Source of the DNA: DATAXI01 sp963756185
Lineage (GTDB): Bacteria; Verrucomicrobiota; Verrucomicrobiia; Chthoniobacterales; Chthoniobacteraceae
Reading direction: 5' to 3'
NCBI GenBank assembly: GCA_963756185.1
Contig: CAVWMS010000002.1
Coordinates: 744,001 to 808,000 of the forward strand
Length of the DNA: 64,000 bases
Shown here: in pieces, positions 44,114 through 54,071 of the stretch
How positions within the stretch are numbered: the first letter of the stretch is position 1
Layout: each line of letters starts with the position of its first letter
The notes under the pieces: model-generated
The model's database searches: none
Told to the model about the DNA's origin: nothing
Seen by the model: only the letters and a program-made list of their open reading frames with translations
Made by a program: the position numbers and the translations under genes

Positions 44114-45286
44114 CTAGACGTTGAAGCGGAATTCTACTACGTCGCCGTCGTGGATGACGTATTCCTTGCCTTCGATGCGGAGGCGGCCGGCTTCGCGGGC
44201 TTTGGCAAAGGAGCCGAGCTGGATCAATTCGTCAAAGTGGACTACCTCGGCGGCGATGAAGCCGCGCTCGAAATCGGAATGGATGACGCCGGCGGCGGCG
44301 GGGGCCTTGTCGCCGGCGCGGATGGTCCAGGCGCGGGATTCCGTCTCGCCGGTGGTGAGATAGGTGCGCAGGCCGAGGAGATGATAGACGGCGCGGATCA
44401 AGGAGCCGACGCCGCTTTCACTGACGCCGAGGCCGGCGAGATATTCCTTTGCCTCGGGCTCGGGGAGATCGACGAGCTCGCTCTCGATTTGGGCGGAGAT
44501 GACGACTGCCTCCATGGCGAGGTGGGTGCGGACGTAGTCCTGGACGGCCTTGACGTAACGGGTGGCGGGATGGGTTTCGGTGAGGGTGTCCTTTGGGAGG
44601 CCGCCTTCCTCTTCCTGGACGGCGTCGATCTCCGCGGCGAGATGGGCGAGATCGGCTTCGGCGACGTTGCAGGCGAAGATGACGGGCTTTGAGGTGAGGA
44701 GGAAAAAGCCGCGCGCGATTTTGGCTTCCTCGTCGGGGAGGGAGAGGGTGTTGGCGGGCTTGCCGGAATCGAGATGGGGCAGGAGTTTTTCGCAGACGGC
44801 CATCTCGGCTTTGGCGGCCTTGTCGCCGGCACGGACGGATTTCACGAGGCGGTCGGCGCGTTTCTGGACGGCTGAGAGATCGGCGAGGACGAGCTCGGTG
44901 GTGACGACCTCGATGTCGCGCACGGGATCGACGGAGCCGGAGACGTGATGGACCTCGGGGTCGTCGAAACAGCGGACGACCTGGACGATGGCGTTGACCT
45001 CGCGGATGTGGGAGAGGAACTGGTTGCCGAGGCCTTCGCCTTTGCTGGCGCCGCTGACGAGGCCGGCGATGTCGACGAACTCGATGGCGGCGGGGACGAT
45101 TTTTTTTGAGTGGGAAAGGGCGGCGAGGGCGTCGAGGCGTGGGTCAGGGACGATGACGATGCCCTGGTTGGGGTCGATGGTGCAGAAGGGGTAGTTGGCG
45201 GCCTGGGCCTTGCGGGTGCGTGTGACGGCGTTGAAAAGGGTGGATTTGCCTACGTTTGGCAGACCGACGATACCGGCGCTGAGCAT
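44114..45286 (-). CDS. ychF: Ribosome-binding ATPase YchF (Obg-like)
   Basis: 390 aa, somewhat longer than the usual 363. YchF is a TRAFAC-class ATPase that binds ribosomes and is redox-sensitive. Motifs: P-loop GLPNVGKST at 8-16, FVDIAGLVSGASKGEGLGN (G2/G3 region) and the altered G4 ACNVAE typical of ATP preference. The C-terminus is a TGS domain ending IEGKEYVIHDGDVVEFRFNV. Extra length is mostly a loop around PDEEAKIARGFFLLTSK. The gene is flanked on both sides by direct copies of a structured repeat, and its 3' end has a decayed duplicate near 39610. Confidence 0.96.
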   Translation of the reverse strand: MLSAGIVGLPNVGKSTLFNAVTRTRKAQAANYPFCTIDPNQGIVIVPDPRLDALAALSHSKKIVPAAIEFVDIAGLVSGASKGEGLGNQFLSHIREVNAIVQVVRCFDDPEVHHVSGSVDPVRDIEVVTTELVLADLSAVQKRADRLVKSVRAGDKAAKAEMAVCEKLLPHLDSGKPANTLSLPDEEAKIARGFFLLTSKPVIFACNVAEADLAHLAAEIDAVQEEEGGLPKDTLTETHPATRYVKAVQDYVRTHLAMEAVVISAQIESELVDLPEPEAKEYLAGLGVSESGVGSLIRAVYHLLGLRTYLTTGETESRAWTIRAGDKAPAAAGVIHSDFERGFIAAEVVHFDELIQLGSFAKAREAGRLRIEGKEYVIHDGDVVEFRFNV

Positions 45287-45671
45287 GATGGGAGAGATTT
45301 AGGATTGAGGAGGGAGGATTTAGGATTTGGGGGGAATTGCCAATCGCCGATTGAAAAAAAGCGGATGGGGCGCGGGAGGGGAGGGGTATGGGCATCGAAA
45401 TGCGCTGCGCTCTTTCGATGCGGGCACGGCGGCTGGTTTGCAGCGGGGCGCGGCTCATTTTTTATGGGCCGGTTTGATGGCCCGCCCACATCCGCTCGAC
45501 GGGCTCGCGGAAGTGAGGCGGGCAGGGGAGTTTTTTGGGCCGCCGTGCCTGTTTTTTGGAGGCGGGGCTTCGCCCCGCGCCCCACTCAGGGGACGTGATC
45601 CCCTGAGAACCCCGTGTGGTCGCTGCGCGACAAGAACTGGGGATTTTCAACCGCCGTACGCGGAACTTACA
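45287..45671. other. Gene-free spacer containing structured repeat copy 2
   Basis: Between ychF and the zinc-ribbon membrane gene. Bases 45290-45335 hold AGGATTTAGGATT-like short repeats. From 45390 to 45642 lies copy 2 of the structured repeat. No gene is supported. Confidence 0.6.
45390..45642 (+). repeat. Structured dispersed repeat, copy 2 (with extra inserted hairpin)
   Basis: Same order of stems as copy 1: GCATCGAAA/TTTCGATGC, GGCACGGCGGC/GCCGCCGTGCC followed by TGTTTTTT, GGCGGGGC/GCCCCGCC-like, CTCAGGGGA/TCCCCTGAG and GTCGC/GCGAC. Compared with copy 1, the CTTAGGGG/CCCCTAAG stem became CTCAGGGG/CCCCTGAG, a paired T-A to C-G change. About 40 bases (CCCGCC...GGCGGG) are inserted in the long loop and form a hairpin of their own. 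Confidence 0.65.
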
Positions 45672-46082
45672 TCAATGAGCCGGAGCAGCGTGCTCGGAGG
45701 CCGGGTGCTTCAGGTCTTCGAGAAAGTAGGCGTTTGCGGCGACGGCGATCCAGAAGGCGGGGATGGCGAGGAAGCCCAGGAACATGAAGAAGGTGATGCT
45801 CCAGAGGAAGCAAAGGCCGCCGAGAACGGCGAGGACAATGGCCATGGAGGTGTGGCCTTTGTAGAAATGGCCGATGCCGGGCCAGAAAAGGCTGACGATG
45901 CCGGCAAAGAGGTCGCGAGGATTGGCCTGCGAGCCGAAACGCATGAGGCCGTAGCCCTGGTGCCAGTCGCAGCGGTCGCAGGCTTTGGGATCGTGGAGAG
46001 GCGCGCCACAGAGGGGACAGGCGCCGAGATTGGTTCTGGCGGAAACGGGGGAGATTAGTTCAGGATCAGCGTATGCGGGCAT
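45672..46082 (-). CDS. Zinc-ribbon plus TM2-like small membrane protein
   Basis: 136 aa. Near the N-terminus CPLCGAPLHDPKACDRCDW is a four-Cys zinc ribbon. It is followed by a TM2-like pair of hydrophobic helices (DLFAGIVSLFWPGIGHFYKGHTSMAIVLAVLGGLCFLWS and FFMFLGFLAIPAFWIAVAANAYF). A role at the membrane is likely but the function is unknown. Structured repeat copy 2 lies 30 bases after its stop. It is divergent from the Nif3-like gene. Confidence 0.7.
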   Translation of the reverse strand: MPAYADPELISPVSARTNLGACPLCGAPLHDPKACDRCDWHQGYGLMRFGSQANPRDLFAGIVSLFWPGIGHFYKGHTSMAIVLAVLGGLCFLWSITFFMFLGFLAIPAFWIAVAANAYFLEDLKHPASEHAAPAH

Positions 46083-46139
46083 GGGATACTCCTTTGAAGG
46101 GAATTTAATGCAAATTGAGAAAAATTTAAAGCAAAACTA

Positions 46140-46898
46140 ATGGACATTCTCCTTTCGGACGTAACGGAATACATGGATGGGCTGCTCGAGACGAGGAGCG
46201 TGGAGGATTGGCCAAACGCGCTGAATGGGCTGCAACTTGCGAACATGGGCCGGGTGTCAAAGATCGGGGCGGCGGTGGACGCGGCAGAGGCGACGCTGCG
46301 CAAGGCGGAGGTGGCGGGGGTGGACCTGCTGCTGGTGCATCATGGGCTGTTCTGGGGAGGGTTGCAGCGGGTGACGGGGGCGAATTACCGGAAACTGGCG
46401 ATGGCGATCCGGGCGGACATGGCGGTGTACAGCGCGCATCTGCCGCTGGACCTGCATGCGAAGCTGGGCAACAGCGCGCTGCTGGCGAAGGCGATTGGTT
46501 TGGAGAACGGGGCGCCGTTTTTTTTCGAAAAGGGGAGATACCTGGGGCTGAAAGGGGTGATGCCGATCACGCTGGTTGAACTGGCGGGACGCGTGGAGAA
46601 GGCAGTGGGTGGGCCGGTGAAGGTGTTTGCGGGAGGAGGGGCGGAGGCGGGCCGCGTGGGGTTGGTGACGGGTGGGGCGGGGGAACAGATTTTCAAGGCG
46701 GCGGCGGAGGGAGTGGATACGTTCGTGACGGGTGAGGGGCCGCACTGGTCGGCGGTGGCGGCGCCGGAGATAGGGGTGAACCTTGTGCTGGCGGGGCATT
46801 ACGCGACGGAGACATTCGGGGTGAAGGCGCTGGCGGAGGATGTGGCGGCGAAATACGGGCTGCCGTGGGTGTTCATCGACGAACCGACCGGGCTGTGA
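46140..46898 (+). CDS. Nif3-like dinuclear metal-centre protein
   Basis: 252 aa, standard for the bacterial NIF3/YbgI (GTP cyclohydrolase I type 2 homolog) family, which forms a hexameric ring with two metal ions per subunit. Family features: NALNGLQLAN at the N-terminus, LLLVHHGLFWGG (metal His pair), YSAHLPLDLHAKLGNSALLA, VTGGAGEQIFKAAAEGVDTFVTGEGPH and LAGHYATETFGVKALAEDV near the end. The biochemical role is uncertain. Its stop overlaps the GTG start of the mpg gene (GTGA). Confidence 0.92.
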   Translation: MDILLSDVTEYMDGLLETRSVEDWPNALNGLQLANMGRVSKIGAAVDAAEATLRKAEVAGVDLLLVHHGLFWGGLQRVTGANYRKLAMAIRADMAVYSAHLPLDLHAKLGNSALLAKAIGLENGAPFFFEKGRYLGLKGVMPITLVELAGRVEKAVGGPVKVFAGGGAEAGRVGLVTGGAGEQIFKAAAEGVDTFVTGEGPHWSAVAAPEIGVNLVLAGHYATETFGVKALAEDVAAKYGLPWVFIDEPTGL

Positions 46899-47523
46899 AA
46901 CGGAGATTTCTAGGACGCGAATTTTTTCAGCGCGACCCGCTGACGTGCGCGCGGGAGTTGATCGGGTGCGAATTGGTATGGAACGATGCGGGAGGAGTGG
47001 TGGTGGAGGTCGAGGCGTACGCGGAGGGGGGAGACGAGGCGAGCCACACGGTCCAGCGGCCGAGCGCGCGCAAATTCATCGCCGAGCATGAGGCTGGGGC
47101 GGCGTATGTTTACATGAACTACGGGATGCACTGGCTGCTGAACGTGCTGGTGAAAGGGGGGACGAAGAACGGATTCGTGCTGATTCGCGCGCTGGAGCCG
47201 ACGCGCGGGTTGCGCGAGATGGAGCGGCGGCGGCTGGCGGGGTCGAAGAGCGCGCTGGTGTACTCGATCCACGGCTTGTGCTCGGGGCCGGGGAAGCTGG
47301 CGCAGGCGCTGGGAGTGGATGGGCGGGACCACGGGCGGGATTTGTGCGCGGGAGGGCGGATCGGGTTCGTGCCGCCTGGGGTGGCGCCCGTGGTGGAGAG
47401 GGATGTGCGGATCGGGATATCGAAAGCGGCGCACCTGCCGTGGAGATTCCTGGCGCGGGGCAGCGAGTTTGTGAGCGTGCGCGTGCGGCGGGGGAAAAAG
47501 AGAAGGCCAGACGCGGTGGGTAA
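46895..47523 (+). CDS. mpg: 3-methyladenine DNA glycosylase (AAG/MPG family), frame break at the 3' end
   Basis: About 209 aa from the GTG at 46895, which overlaps the Nif3-like stop. The family sequence is continuous: RDPLTCARELIGCEL, VVEVEAYAEGGDEASHT, AYVYMNYGMHWLLNVL, LIRALEPTRG, LCSGPGKLAQALGV and RIGISKAAHLPWRFLARGSEFVS. It excises alkylated purines. The sequenced frame runs on to 48289 without a stop. Adding one base in the G/A run near 47491 gives the natural ending GEKEKARRGG and the stop at 47523, just before a shared terminator hairpin. The break is probably a homopolymer error. Confidence 0.85.
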
Positions 47524-47536
47524 GTCCGGTCTGGCC
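47494..47536 (-). terminator. Hairpin terminator for the small lipoprotein gene (possibly bidirectional)
   Basis: GGCCAGAC (47505-47512) pairs with GTCTGGCC (47529-47536). On the minus strand the stem is followed by TTCTCTTTTTCCC, a good Rho-independent end for the 47558 lipoprotein gene. On the plus strand it overlaps the stop of mpg and may help end that transcript too. Confidence 0.75.
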
Positions 47537-47557
47537 TCCAAGTCTGGTAGTTTGGAA

Positions 47558-47665
47558 CTACTTCGTCATTCCCGTGCTGGCGGGTGGCGGCGGCGGCTGC
47601 TTTTGCGCGCAGGCGCCGAGTCCGATCGCCATGACGGCGAGAGCGATGATTGCAAGAATTCTCAT
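47558..47665 (-). CDS. Very small lipoprotein (35 aa)
   Basis: The minus strand encodes MRILAIIALAVMAIGLGACAQKQPPPPPASTGMTK: a signal peptide with lipobox LGAC, then a short Pro-rich tail. AGGAGGG lies 12 bases before the ATG and a Rho-independent terminator follows the stop, so this is a self-contained small gene. It is probably an entericidin-like or other tiny envelope lipoprotein; no specific function is claimed. Confidence 0.75.
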   Translation of the reverse strand: MRILAIIALAVMAIGLGACAQKQPPPPPASTGMTK

Positions 47666-47785
47666 GAATTGAAGTTCCCTCCTTTCTGTAGCGGGTTGCT
47701 GGCGGATGTTTTACGAAGAATTGTTCGGGCAGGACAACGCAATTTCCGACGCAATTTGTTCGGGGTATTTCGGAATGGATACGCA

Positions 47786-48244
47786 TTACGGCTGTATGAA
47801 GACCGGAGTTCCCTTCGGGACGAGGCGGAAGAGCCGGGCGACGTCGCGGTTGCGCATGCGGACGCAGCCGTGGCTGAAGGGGGCGCCGATCTCGTCCTCG
47901 TGGTTGGTGCCGTGGATGTAGATGTAGCGCTTGAAGGTGTTGGCGTTTTGCGGGTCGAGGCCGTCGAGCCAGAGGATGCGGGTCTGGACGAGGTCGGCGG
48001 GATCGGAGGGATCGCCGATGTGGCCGGTGAGGACGCGGCTCTTGAAGACGGCGCCGAGCGGGGCGCCGGCGCCGATTTTTTCGGCGACGAGGAAACGGCC
48101 GAGGGGCGTCTTGAAGCTGCCGGGCCGGAAGCCGGCGCCGAAACGGGAGGTCGAGACGGGAAAGGTGCGGCGTTTGCCGCGGCCCGGGCCGTAGAGGGTG
48201 AGGGTCTGGCGGCTGATCGAGATGCGGATGGAGCGGGATTGCAT
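47786..48244 (-). CDS. L,D-transpeptidase (YkuD domain)
   Basis: 152 aa from MQSRSIRISISRQTLTLYG; the frame extends to 48310, but this start fits the domain best. The YkuD signature is complete: IYIHGTNHEDEIGAPFSHGCVRM with the catalytic Cys in SHGCVRM. The N-terminal strand pattern and TPLGRFLVAEKIG are also typical. Such enzymes form 3-3 peptidoglycan cross-links or attach proteins. No clear signal peptide is visible, so it may lack export or use an unusual signal. It is divergent from asd. Confidence 0.88.
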   Translation of the reverse strand: MQSRSIRISISRQTLTLYGPGRGKRRTFPVSTSRFGAGFRPGSFKTPLGRFLVAEKIGAGAPLGAVFKSRVLTGHIGDPSDPADLVQTRILWLDGLDPQNANTFKRYIYIHGTNHEDEIGAPFSHGCVRMRNRDVARLFRLVPKGTPVFIQP

Positions 48245-48292
48245 TGGAGGCAAAGAGGGATAGAGTCGGTTCCCCCCTTTTACCAATAACCC

Positions 48293-49287
<995 letters not shown>

Positions 49288-49291
<4 letters not shown>

Positions 49292-50397
49292 GAGGGGGCG
49301 AGTTTCTCGAGGAGGCGGTCGATTTCGACGTGCTTCTCGATGAGGGACTGGATTTTGCCGATTTTTTCCGCGTCGCCCGGGAGGGTCTTTACCGTCATCG
49401 AATGGATGCTGCTGGCGACGGCGTAGCTGTCGAGCGGCGAGGCGATGGCGGGGAGGCGCGAGGATTTGATCATGCCGATGAGGTTCGGGTGGGGCAGCAA
49501 ATCGCCCGAGAGGACGAGGCCGGCGATCACCTTGCCGTCTTTCTCAGTCTGGGCGCCCGAGGAAAGAGCGGCGAGGATGATGTCCTCGCGATCCCCCGGG
49601 GTGATGACGAGGGTGCCGGGGTCGAAGTATTGGGTCACGTGGGTCGAGTTCATGGCGCCGATGATGACTTTCTGGATGCGGCGGCCCGATTCGGCTTTGG
49701 CGCTGAGGAAGGCGCCCTTCACGGTGGGACAAATCTGACCGAGGGTGGGGGTGGCCAGAAGGGGCTCGGCGGGGACAACGCCGAGCAAATCGATGCCGAG
49801 GCGGTGAAATCCGCGAGCGGCGAAATCTTTGACGTAATCCAATTTGTCCGGGAGGACCTTGTTGAGGATGACGCCGAGGATTTCGACGCCCTCCTGGTCG
49901 AAAAGGGCCTTGTTGAGGGCGATTTCGTCGATGGGCTTGCCGATGCCGCCCTCGGTCACCATGAGCACCTTGCTGCCGAGCAGCGAGGCGACGCGGGCGT
50001 TCGAGAGGTCAAAGACCGAGCCGACGCCGGCGTGGCCCGTGCCCTCGATGATGACGAAATCCTTTTCCCAGGCGGCGCGGTCAAATGAGTTGCGGATGCG
50101 GCGGACGAGGAAATCGTGGTTTGCCTGCTCGATGTAGCGGCGGGTGAAATCGGGCTCGACGGCGATGGGGCTCATGGCTTCGAGGGGGACGCAGACGCCG
50201 AAGGTCTGGTCGATGAGGACCGTGTCCTCGTCGATGCATTTGCCATCGACCTCGATAAAGCGCTGGCCGACGGGCTTGATGAAACCGATGCGACCGAGCC
50301 TGCGGCTGAGAGCGGAAAAGAGGCCGAGGGCGGTGGTGGTCTTGCCGCCGTTCTGCTGGGTGGCGGCGACGAAGATGCGTGGTGTGACTTTGTTCAT
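49288..50397 (-). CDS. BioD-like P-loop plus DRTGG-domain protein (Pta N-terminal homolog)
   Basis: 369 aa. A P-loop close to the N-terminus (VAATQQNGGKTTTALGLFSAL) and a dethiobiotin-synthetase-like domain (IIEGTGHAGVGSVFDLSNARVASLLG, LNKVLPDKLDYVK) are followed by a DRTGG domain (KVIIGAMNSTHVTQYF, VITPGDREDIILAAL, GLVLSGDL). In E. coli these domains are fused to the N-terminus of phosphotransacetylase as a regulator. Here they form a separate gene 25 bases after pta on the same strand. It probably regulates Pta in trans. Confidence 0.88.
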
Positions 50398-50421
50398 CTC
50401 GTGCCGCGGGGGCGGGAGCGG

Positions 50422-51474
50422 CTACTCGTCGAGCGGATCCTCCTGTGGCTCCGGGTAAAGTTTGCGGTACTCGACCGCCTGGACGCCGACGATGGCGGCG
50501 ACGGCCAGGATATCGGCTACGGAGGCGCTGCGGGAGAGGTCTGCGGCGGGACGGGAGAGGCCGAGCAAAATCTGGCCGTAGGCGGAAGCGCCGCCGACGT
50601 GCTGGACGAGCTTGGCGGCGATGTTGCCGCTGTTGAGGTCGGGGAAGATGAGGACGTTGGCGTTGCCGGCGACGCGGCTGGCGGGGGCCTTGAGGGCGGC
50701 GAGATCGGGCAGGAGGGCGGTGTCGGCCTGCAATTCGCCATCGGCTTCCATATTGAGCTTCTCGGCCTCGATGCGCTGGCGGGCAAGGGCGGCTGCGGCG
50801 GCCATCTTGGTGGCGGCAGGGAGGCCCGAGCTGCCCTTGGTGGAGAAGGAGAGGAAGGCGACGCGGGGACGGATGCCGGTTATTTGGAGGCAGACCTTGC
50901 CGGCCTCGATGCCGATCGAGGCGAGCTGCTCGACGGTCGGCTCGGGGACGACGGCGCAATCGGCGAGCATGAGCATGCCCTCGGCGCCGAAGCGCTTCGG
51001 GTCGCCCTCGAGGAGCATGCAACTGGAGATGGTGGTGATGCCCGGGAGGGGCTTGACGATCTGGATGAGGGGGCGCAAGAGCGAACTGGCATACTGGCTG
51101 GCGCCGCCGACCAGGCCGTCCGCGTGGCCGTGCTGGATCATCATGGCGGCAAAATAATTCGGGTTGGTTAAAATTTCGCGCGCATCGCCGGCGCCGATGT
51201 TGCGGTAACGCTGGAGGCGTTCGAGGCGCCTTGCAAAATCGGGAAGGTCGTCGGCGGTGGCGGGATCCAGGATGCCGATGCGCCCAACGTCGATGCTGTG
51301 CTGGGCGGCCTGGCGCTCGATCTGGGCGGGGTCGCCGAGGAGGATGGGGGCGCCGAGTTTCATCCGGTTGAAGCGAGCGGCCGCCTCGAGGACGCGCGGC
51401 TCGGCGCCCTCTGGAAAAACGATGCGCTTGGGGTGGCGCTGGAGCTTCTCGAATACGGACTCGATGAATTTCAT
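50422..51474 (-). CDS. pta: Phosphate acetyltransferase, catalytic subunit (short form)
   Basis: 350 aa from MKFIESVFEKLQRHPKRIVFPEGAEPRVLEAA; the frame extends far upstream through the satellite spacer, which is not coding. It converts acetyl-CoA and phosphate to acetyl phosphate. PTA_PTB motifs: HGHADGLVGGASQYASSLLRPLIQIV, LADCAVVPEPTVEQLA, RVAFLSFSTKGSS, ELQADTALLP, NANVLIFPDLNSGNIAAKLVQ. The usual partner ackA is not in the window. It forms a unit with the DRTGG gene. Confidence 0.94.
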   Translation of the reverse strand: MKFIESVFEKLQRHPKRIVFPEGAEPRVLEAAARFNRMKLGAPILLGDPAQIERQAAQHSIDVGRIGILDPATADDLPDFARRLERLQRYRNIGAGDAREILTNPNYFAAMMIQHGHADGLVGGASQYASSLLRPLIQIVKPLPGITTISSCMLLEGDPKRFGAEGMLMLADCAVVPEPTVEQLASIGIEAGKVCLQITGIRPRVAFLSFSTKGSSGLPAATKMAAAAALARQRIEAEKLNMEADGELQADTALLPDLAALKAPASRVAGNANVLIFPDLNSGNIAAKLVQHVGGASAYGQILLGLSRPAADLSRSASVADILAVAAIVGVQAVEYRKLYPEPQEDPLDE

Positions 51475-51907
51475 GGTCAATCCTAGGTAATGGAGCGCGG
51501 GGGAAATGGAAATTCGAAATTCCAGGTGGAAATTCGAAATTCGAAAATCGAAATTCGAAGAGTTTGCGCGCTTCGCGCGATTTGGGAGGGGGTGGAAGCT
51601 ATCTCGTGAGCGCAGAATTCCCGGTTCTGCGACCCCTTCGGGGTCGGGGCGCGTTTTCGACGGTACCCGGGGGTATCGTCCTTCGACAAGCTCAGGACTC
51701 AACCCCCGGCTACCGCTCTTTGAACCCTTCGGGTTCATGCGCTTCGCGCGGACTCCCCGTAGCCCTCGCTTCCTCTCTCTTTCATTACCGCTTATAAGCC
51801 ACGCTCGAGGCGCGGTTTTCCAAGCCATGCTAATATTCATGGGATGAGTTCCGGGGCTCTTGCTTTTCGAATTTCGAATTTCGAATTTCGAATTTAGGCT
51901 TGGCCCA
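51475..51907. other. Gene-free spacer with inverted satellite blocks
   Basis: About 430 bases between the divergent pta and PHP genes. GAAATTCG units at 51508-51560 and the inverse CGAATTTC units at 51868-51896 flank the middle. The middle holds CTTCGACAAGCTCAGGACTC, a short sequence that I know as dispersed in many genomes, and several hairpins. The pta promoter should also lie here, but none is obvious. No gene is supported. Confidence 0.55.
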
Positions 51908-52699
51908 ATGAATCCCGATTACCACATGCACACGCCGCTGTGCGGCCACGCGAGCGGGCATCCGGCCGAGTATGCGCAGGAGGCGATGCGCAAGGGGCTG
52001 CCGGAAATCGGGTTTGCCGACCACAACCCGATGCCGGAGCGATTCGACAATTGGCGCATGGGGGTCGAGGACCTGCCGCGGTATTTCGAGATGGTCGAGG
52101 AGGCGCGGGAGAAGACGCCGGGTTTCCCGATCCGGCTCGGGCTCGAATGCGATTACATTGCCGGGGCAGGAGGATTGGATCCAGAAGCTGGCGGGGATGG
52201 CGCATTGGGATTACCTGATCGGCAGCGTGCATTACATCGCGCCCGATTGGGCGGTGGATAATCCGGCATACGTGGGCCGGTACGAAGCATGCGCGCCGGA
52301 GGAGCTTTGGGAGATGTATTGGAAGGCGTTCGAGCGTTGCGTGCGCAGCCGGCTGTTCGATTTCGTGGCGCACCCGGACCTGGTGAAGATATTCGGCGCG
52401 CGCCCGTCCGGGGATTTGAACCGGTATTACGAGCCGACGGTGAAGGCACTGGCGGAAAGCGGCGGCGCGTTCGAGATCAACACGGCGGGGCTGCGCAAGC
52501 CGGTGCACGAGATTTATCCGGCGCTGGATTTCCTGAAGCTGGCGCGGCAGGCGGGCGTGCCGCTGGTGATCAATTCCGACGCGCACGCGCCCGGGCAGGT
52601 GGGCATGGACTTTGACCGGCGCGGGCGCTGGCCCGGGAGGCGGGCTACGGCACGTCGCTGCGATTCCACGGGCGCAAGAGGAGGGAATTGCCGCTATAG
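51908..52699 (+). CDS. PHP-family (HisJ-type) histidinol-phosphatase-like hydrolase, two frame breaks
   Basis: About 263 aa after two corrections: one extra G near 52163 (natural text DYIAGQEDWIQKLAGM) and one missing G near 52618 (natural text ALAREAGYGTSLRFHGRKR); the stop is at 52697-52699. PHP motifs: DYHMHTPLCGHASGH, GFADHNPM, GLECDYIAG, IGSVHYI, FVAHPDLVK and NSDAHAPGQVGMDF, covering all metal-binding sites. It is likely histidinol-phosphatase, though a related PHP phosphatase cannot be excluded. It starts just after a CGAATTTC satellite block and ends 9 bases before the CCA enzyme gene. Confidence 0.85.
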
Positions 52700-52708
52700 T
52701 GGGCCGTT

Positions 52709-54071
52709 ATGCCGGAGCTTGAATCCATCGCCAGCGGGGTCGTCCGGCGTCTTCGCGACGCGGGGCACACGGCCTATTACGCGGGCGGGTGCGTGAGGGA
52801 CATGCTGAGGAAGGTTGAGCCGAAGGATTACGACATCGCCACCAGCGCGCGGCCCGAGGAGGTGCAGCGGCTCTTCCGGAAAACGGTGGCGGTAGGGGCG
52901 CACTTCGGGGTGATTTGCGTGATGGAAGAGGGGCGGCAATTCGAGGTGGCGACGTTCCGGTCCGACGGCGCGTACATCGACGGGCGGCATCCCGAGGCGG
53001 TCACTTTTTCCTCGCCGCGCGAGGATGCGGAGAGGCGGGACTTCACGATCAACGGGATGTTCTTCGACCCGATCGAGGGCGAGGTCATCGATTTCGTCGG
53101 GGGGCGGGCGGACCTGGAGCGGCGGGTCGTGCGCGCGATCGGGGACCCGGCGAGCCGGTTCAATGAAGACCGGCTGCGGATGCTGCGCGCGATCCGGTTT
53201 GCGACGGTGCTCGGGTTCGAGATCGAGCCGGCGACCTTGGCTGCGCTGCGAAAGCAGGCGGCGGAAATCCACGCGGTGAGCGCCGAGCGCATCCGCGAGG
53301 AATTGGTCCGCATTTTCGAATCTGGGAATCGCGTGCGCGGGCTGGATTTGCTGGACCAGAGCGGGCTGCTGGGGGAGGTGCTGCCGGAGATGCTGGCGCT
53401 CAAGGGATGCGAGCAGCCGCCGCAATTCCATCCCGAGGGAGATGTCTGGGTCGCACACGCGGGCGATGCTGGGGCTGCTGCCGGAGCAGGTCTCGACGCC
53501 GCTCGTATTTTCCGTATTGCTGCACGACATCGGCAAGCCGCCGACCTATTCGCTCGATCCCGCCGAGGGGCGCATCCGGTTCAACGCGCACGACAAGGTG
53601 GGCGCGGCGATGGCGCGCGCCATCATGGAGCGGCTGCGTTTTTCGCGCGAGGAGATCGAGGCGACGGTCGAGGCGGTGGACCAGCACATGGTCTTCAAGG
53701 ATGTGCAGAACATGCGCGTGGCGCGGTTGAAGCGTTTCATGGCGCGGCCCGGATTCGAGAACGAGATGGAATTGCACCGGGTGGATTGCCAGAGCAGCCA
53801 CGCGATGCTGGACAACTACGAATTCCTGCGAGCGAAACAGGAGGAATTCGCGAACGAGCCGCTGATCCCGCCGCCGCTGGTCAGGGGCGACGACCTGATC
53901 GCGCTGGGCTGGAAGCCGGGGCCGAAATTCAAGGAGGTGCTGGACGCGGTGCAGACGCGGCAGCTCGAGGGGACGCTGAAAACGCACGAGGAAGCGATGG
54001 AGTGGATAAGGGGAAATTCGAAATTCGAAATTCGAAATTCGAAAGGGCATGAGACGGGCGGGGGTGGGTGA
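52709..54071 (+). CDS. CCA tRNA nucleotidyltransferase/poly(A) polymerase with HD domain, one frame break
   Basis: About 453 aa after removing one extra base near 53452 (natural text DVWVHTRAMLGLLPEQ). The class II nucleotidyltransferase head domain is YYAGGCVRDMLRKVEPKDYDIAT with the DxD metal site. VGAHFGVICV, RRDFTINGMFFDP and RFNEDRLRMLRAIRFATVLGF follow. A C-terminal HD domain (LLHDIGKPPT, HDKVG) and GWKPGPKFKEVLDAVQTRQLEGTL complete it. It adds or repairs the CCA end of tRNA. The last codons run into a GAAATTCG satellite, so the normal C-terminus may have been replaced. Confidence 0.88.
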
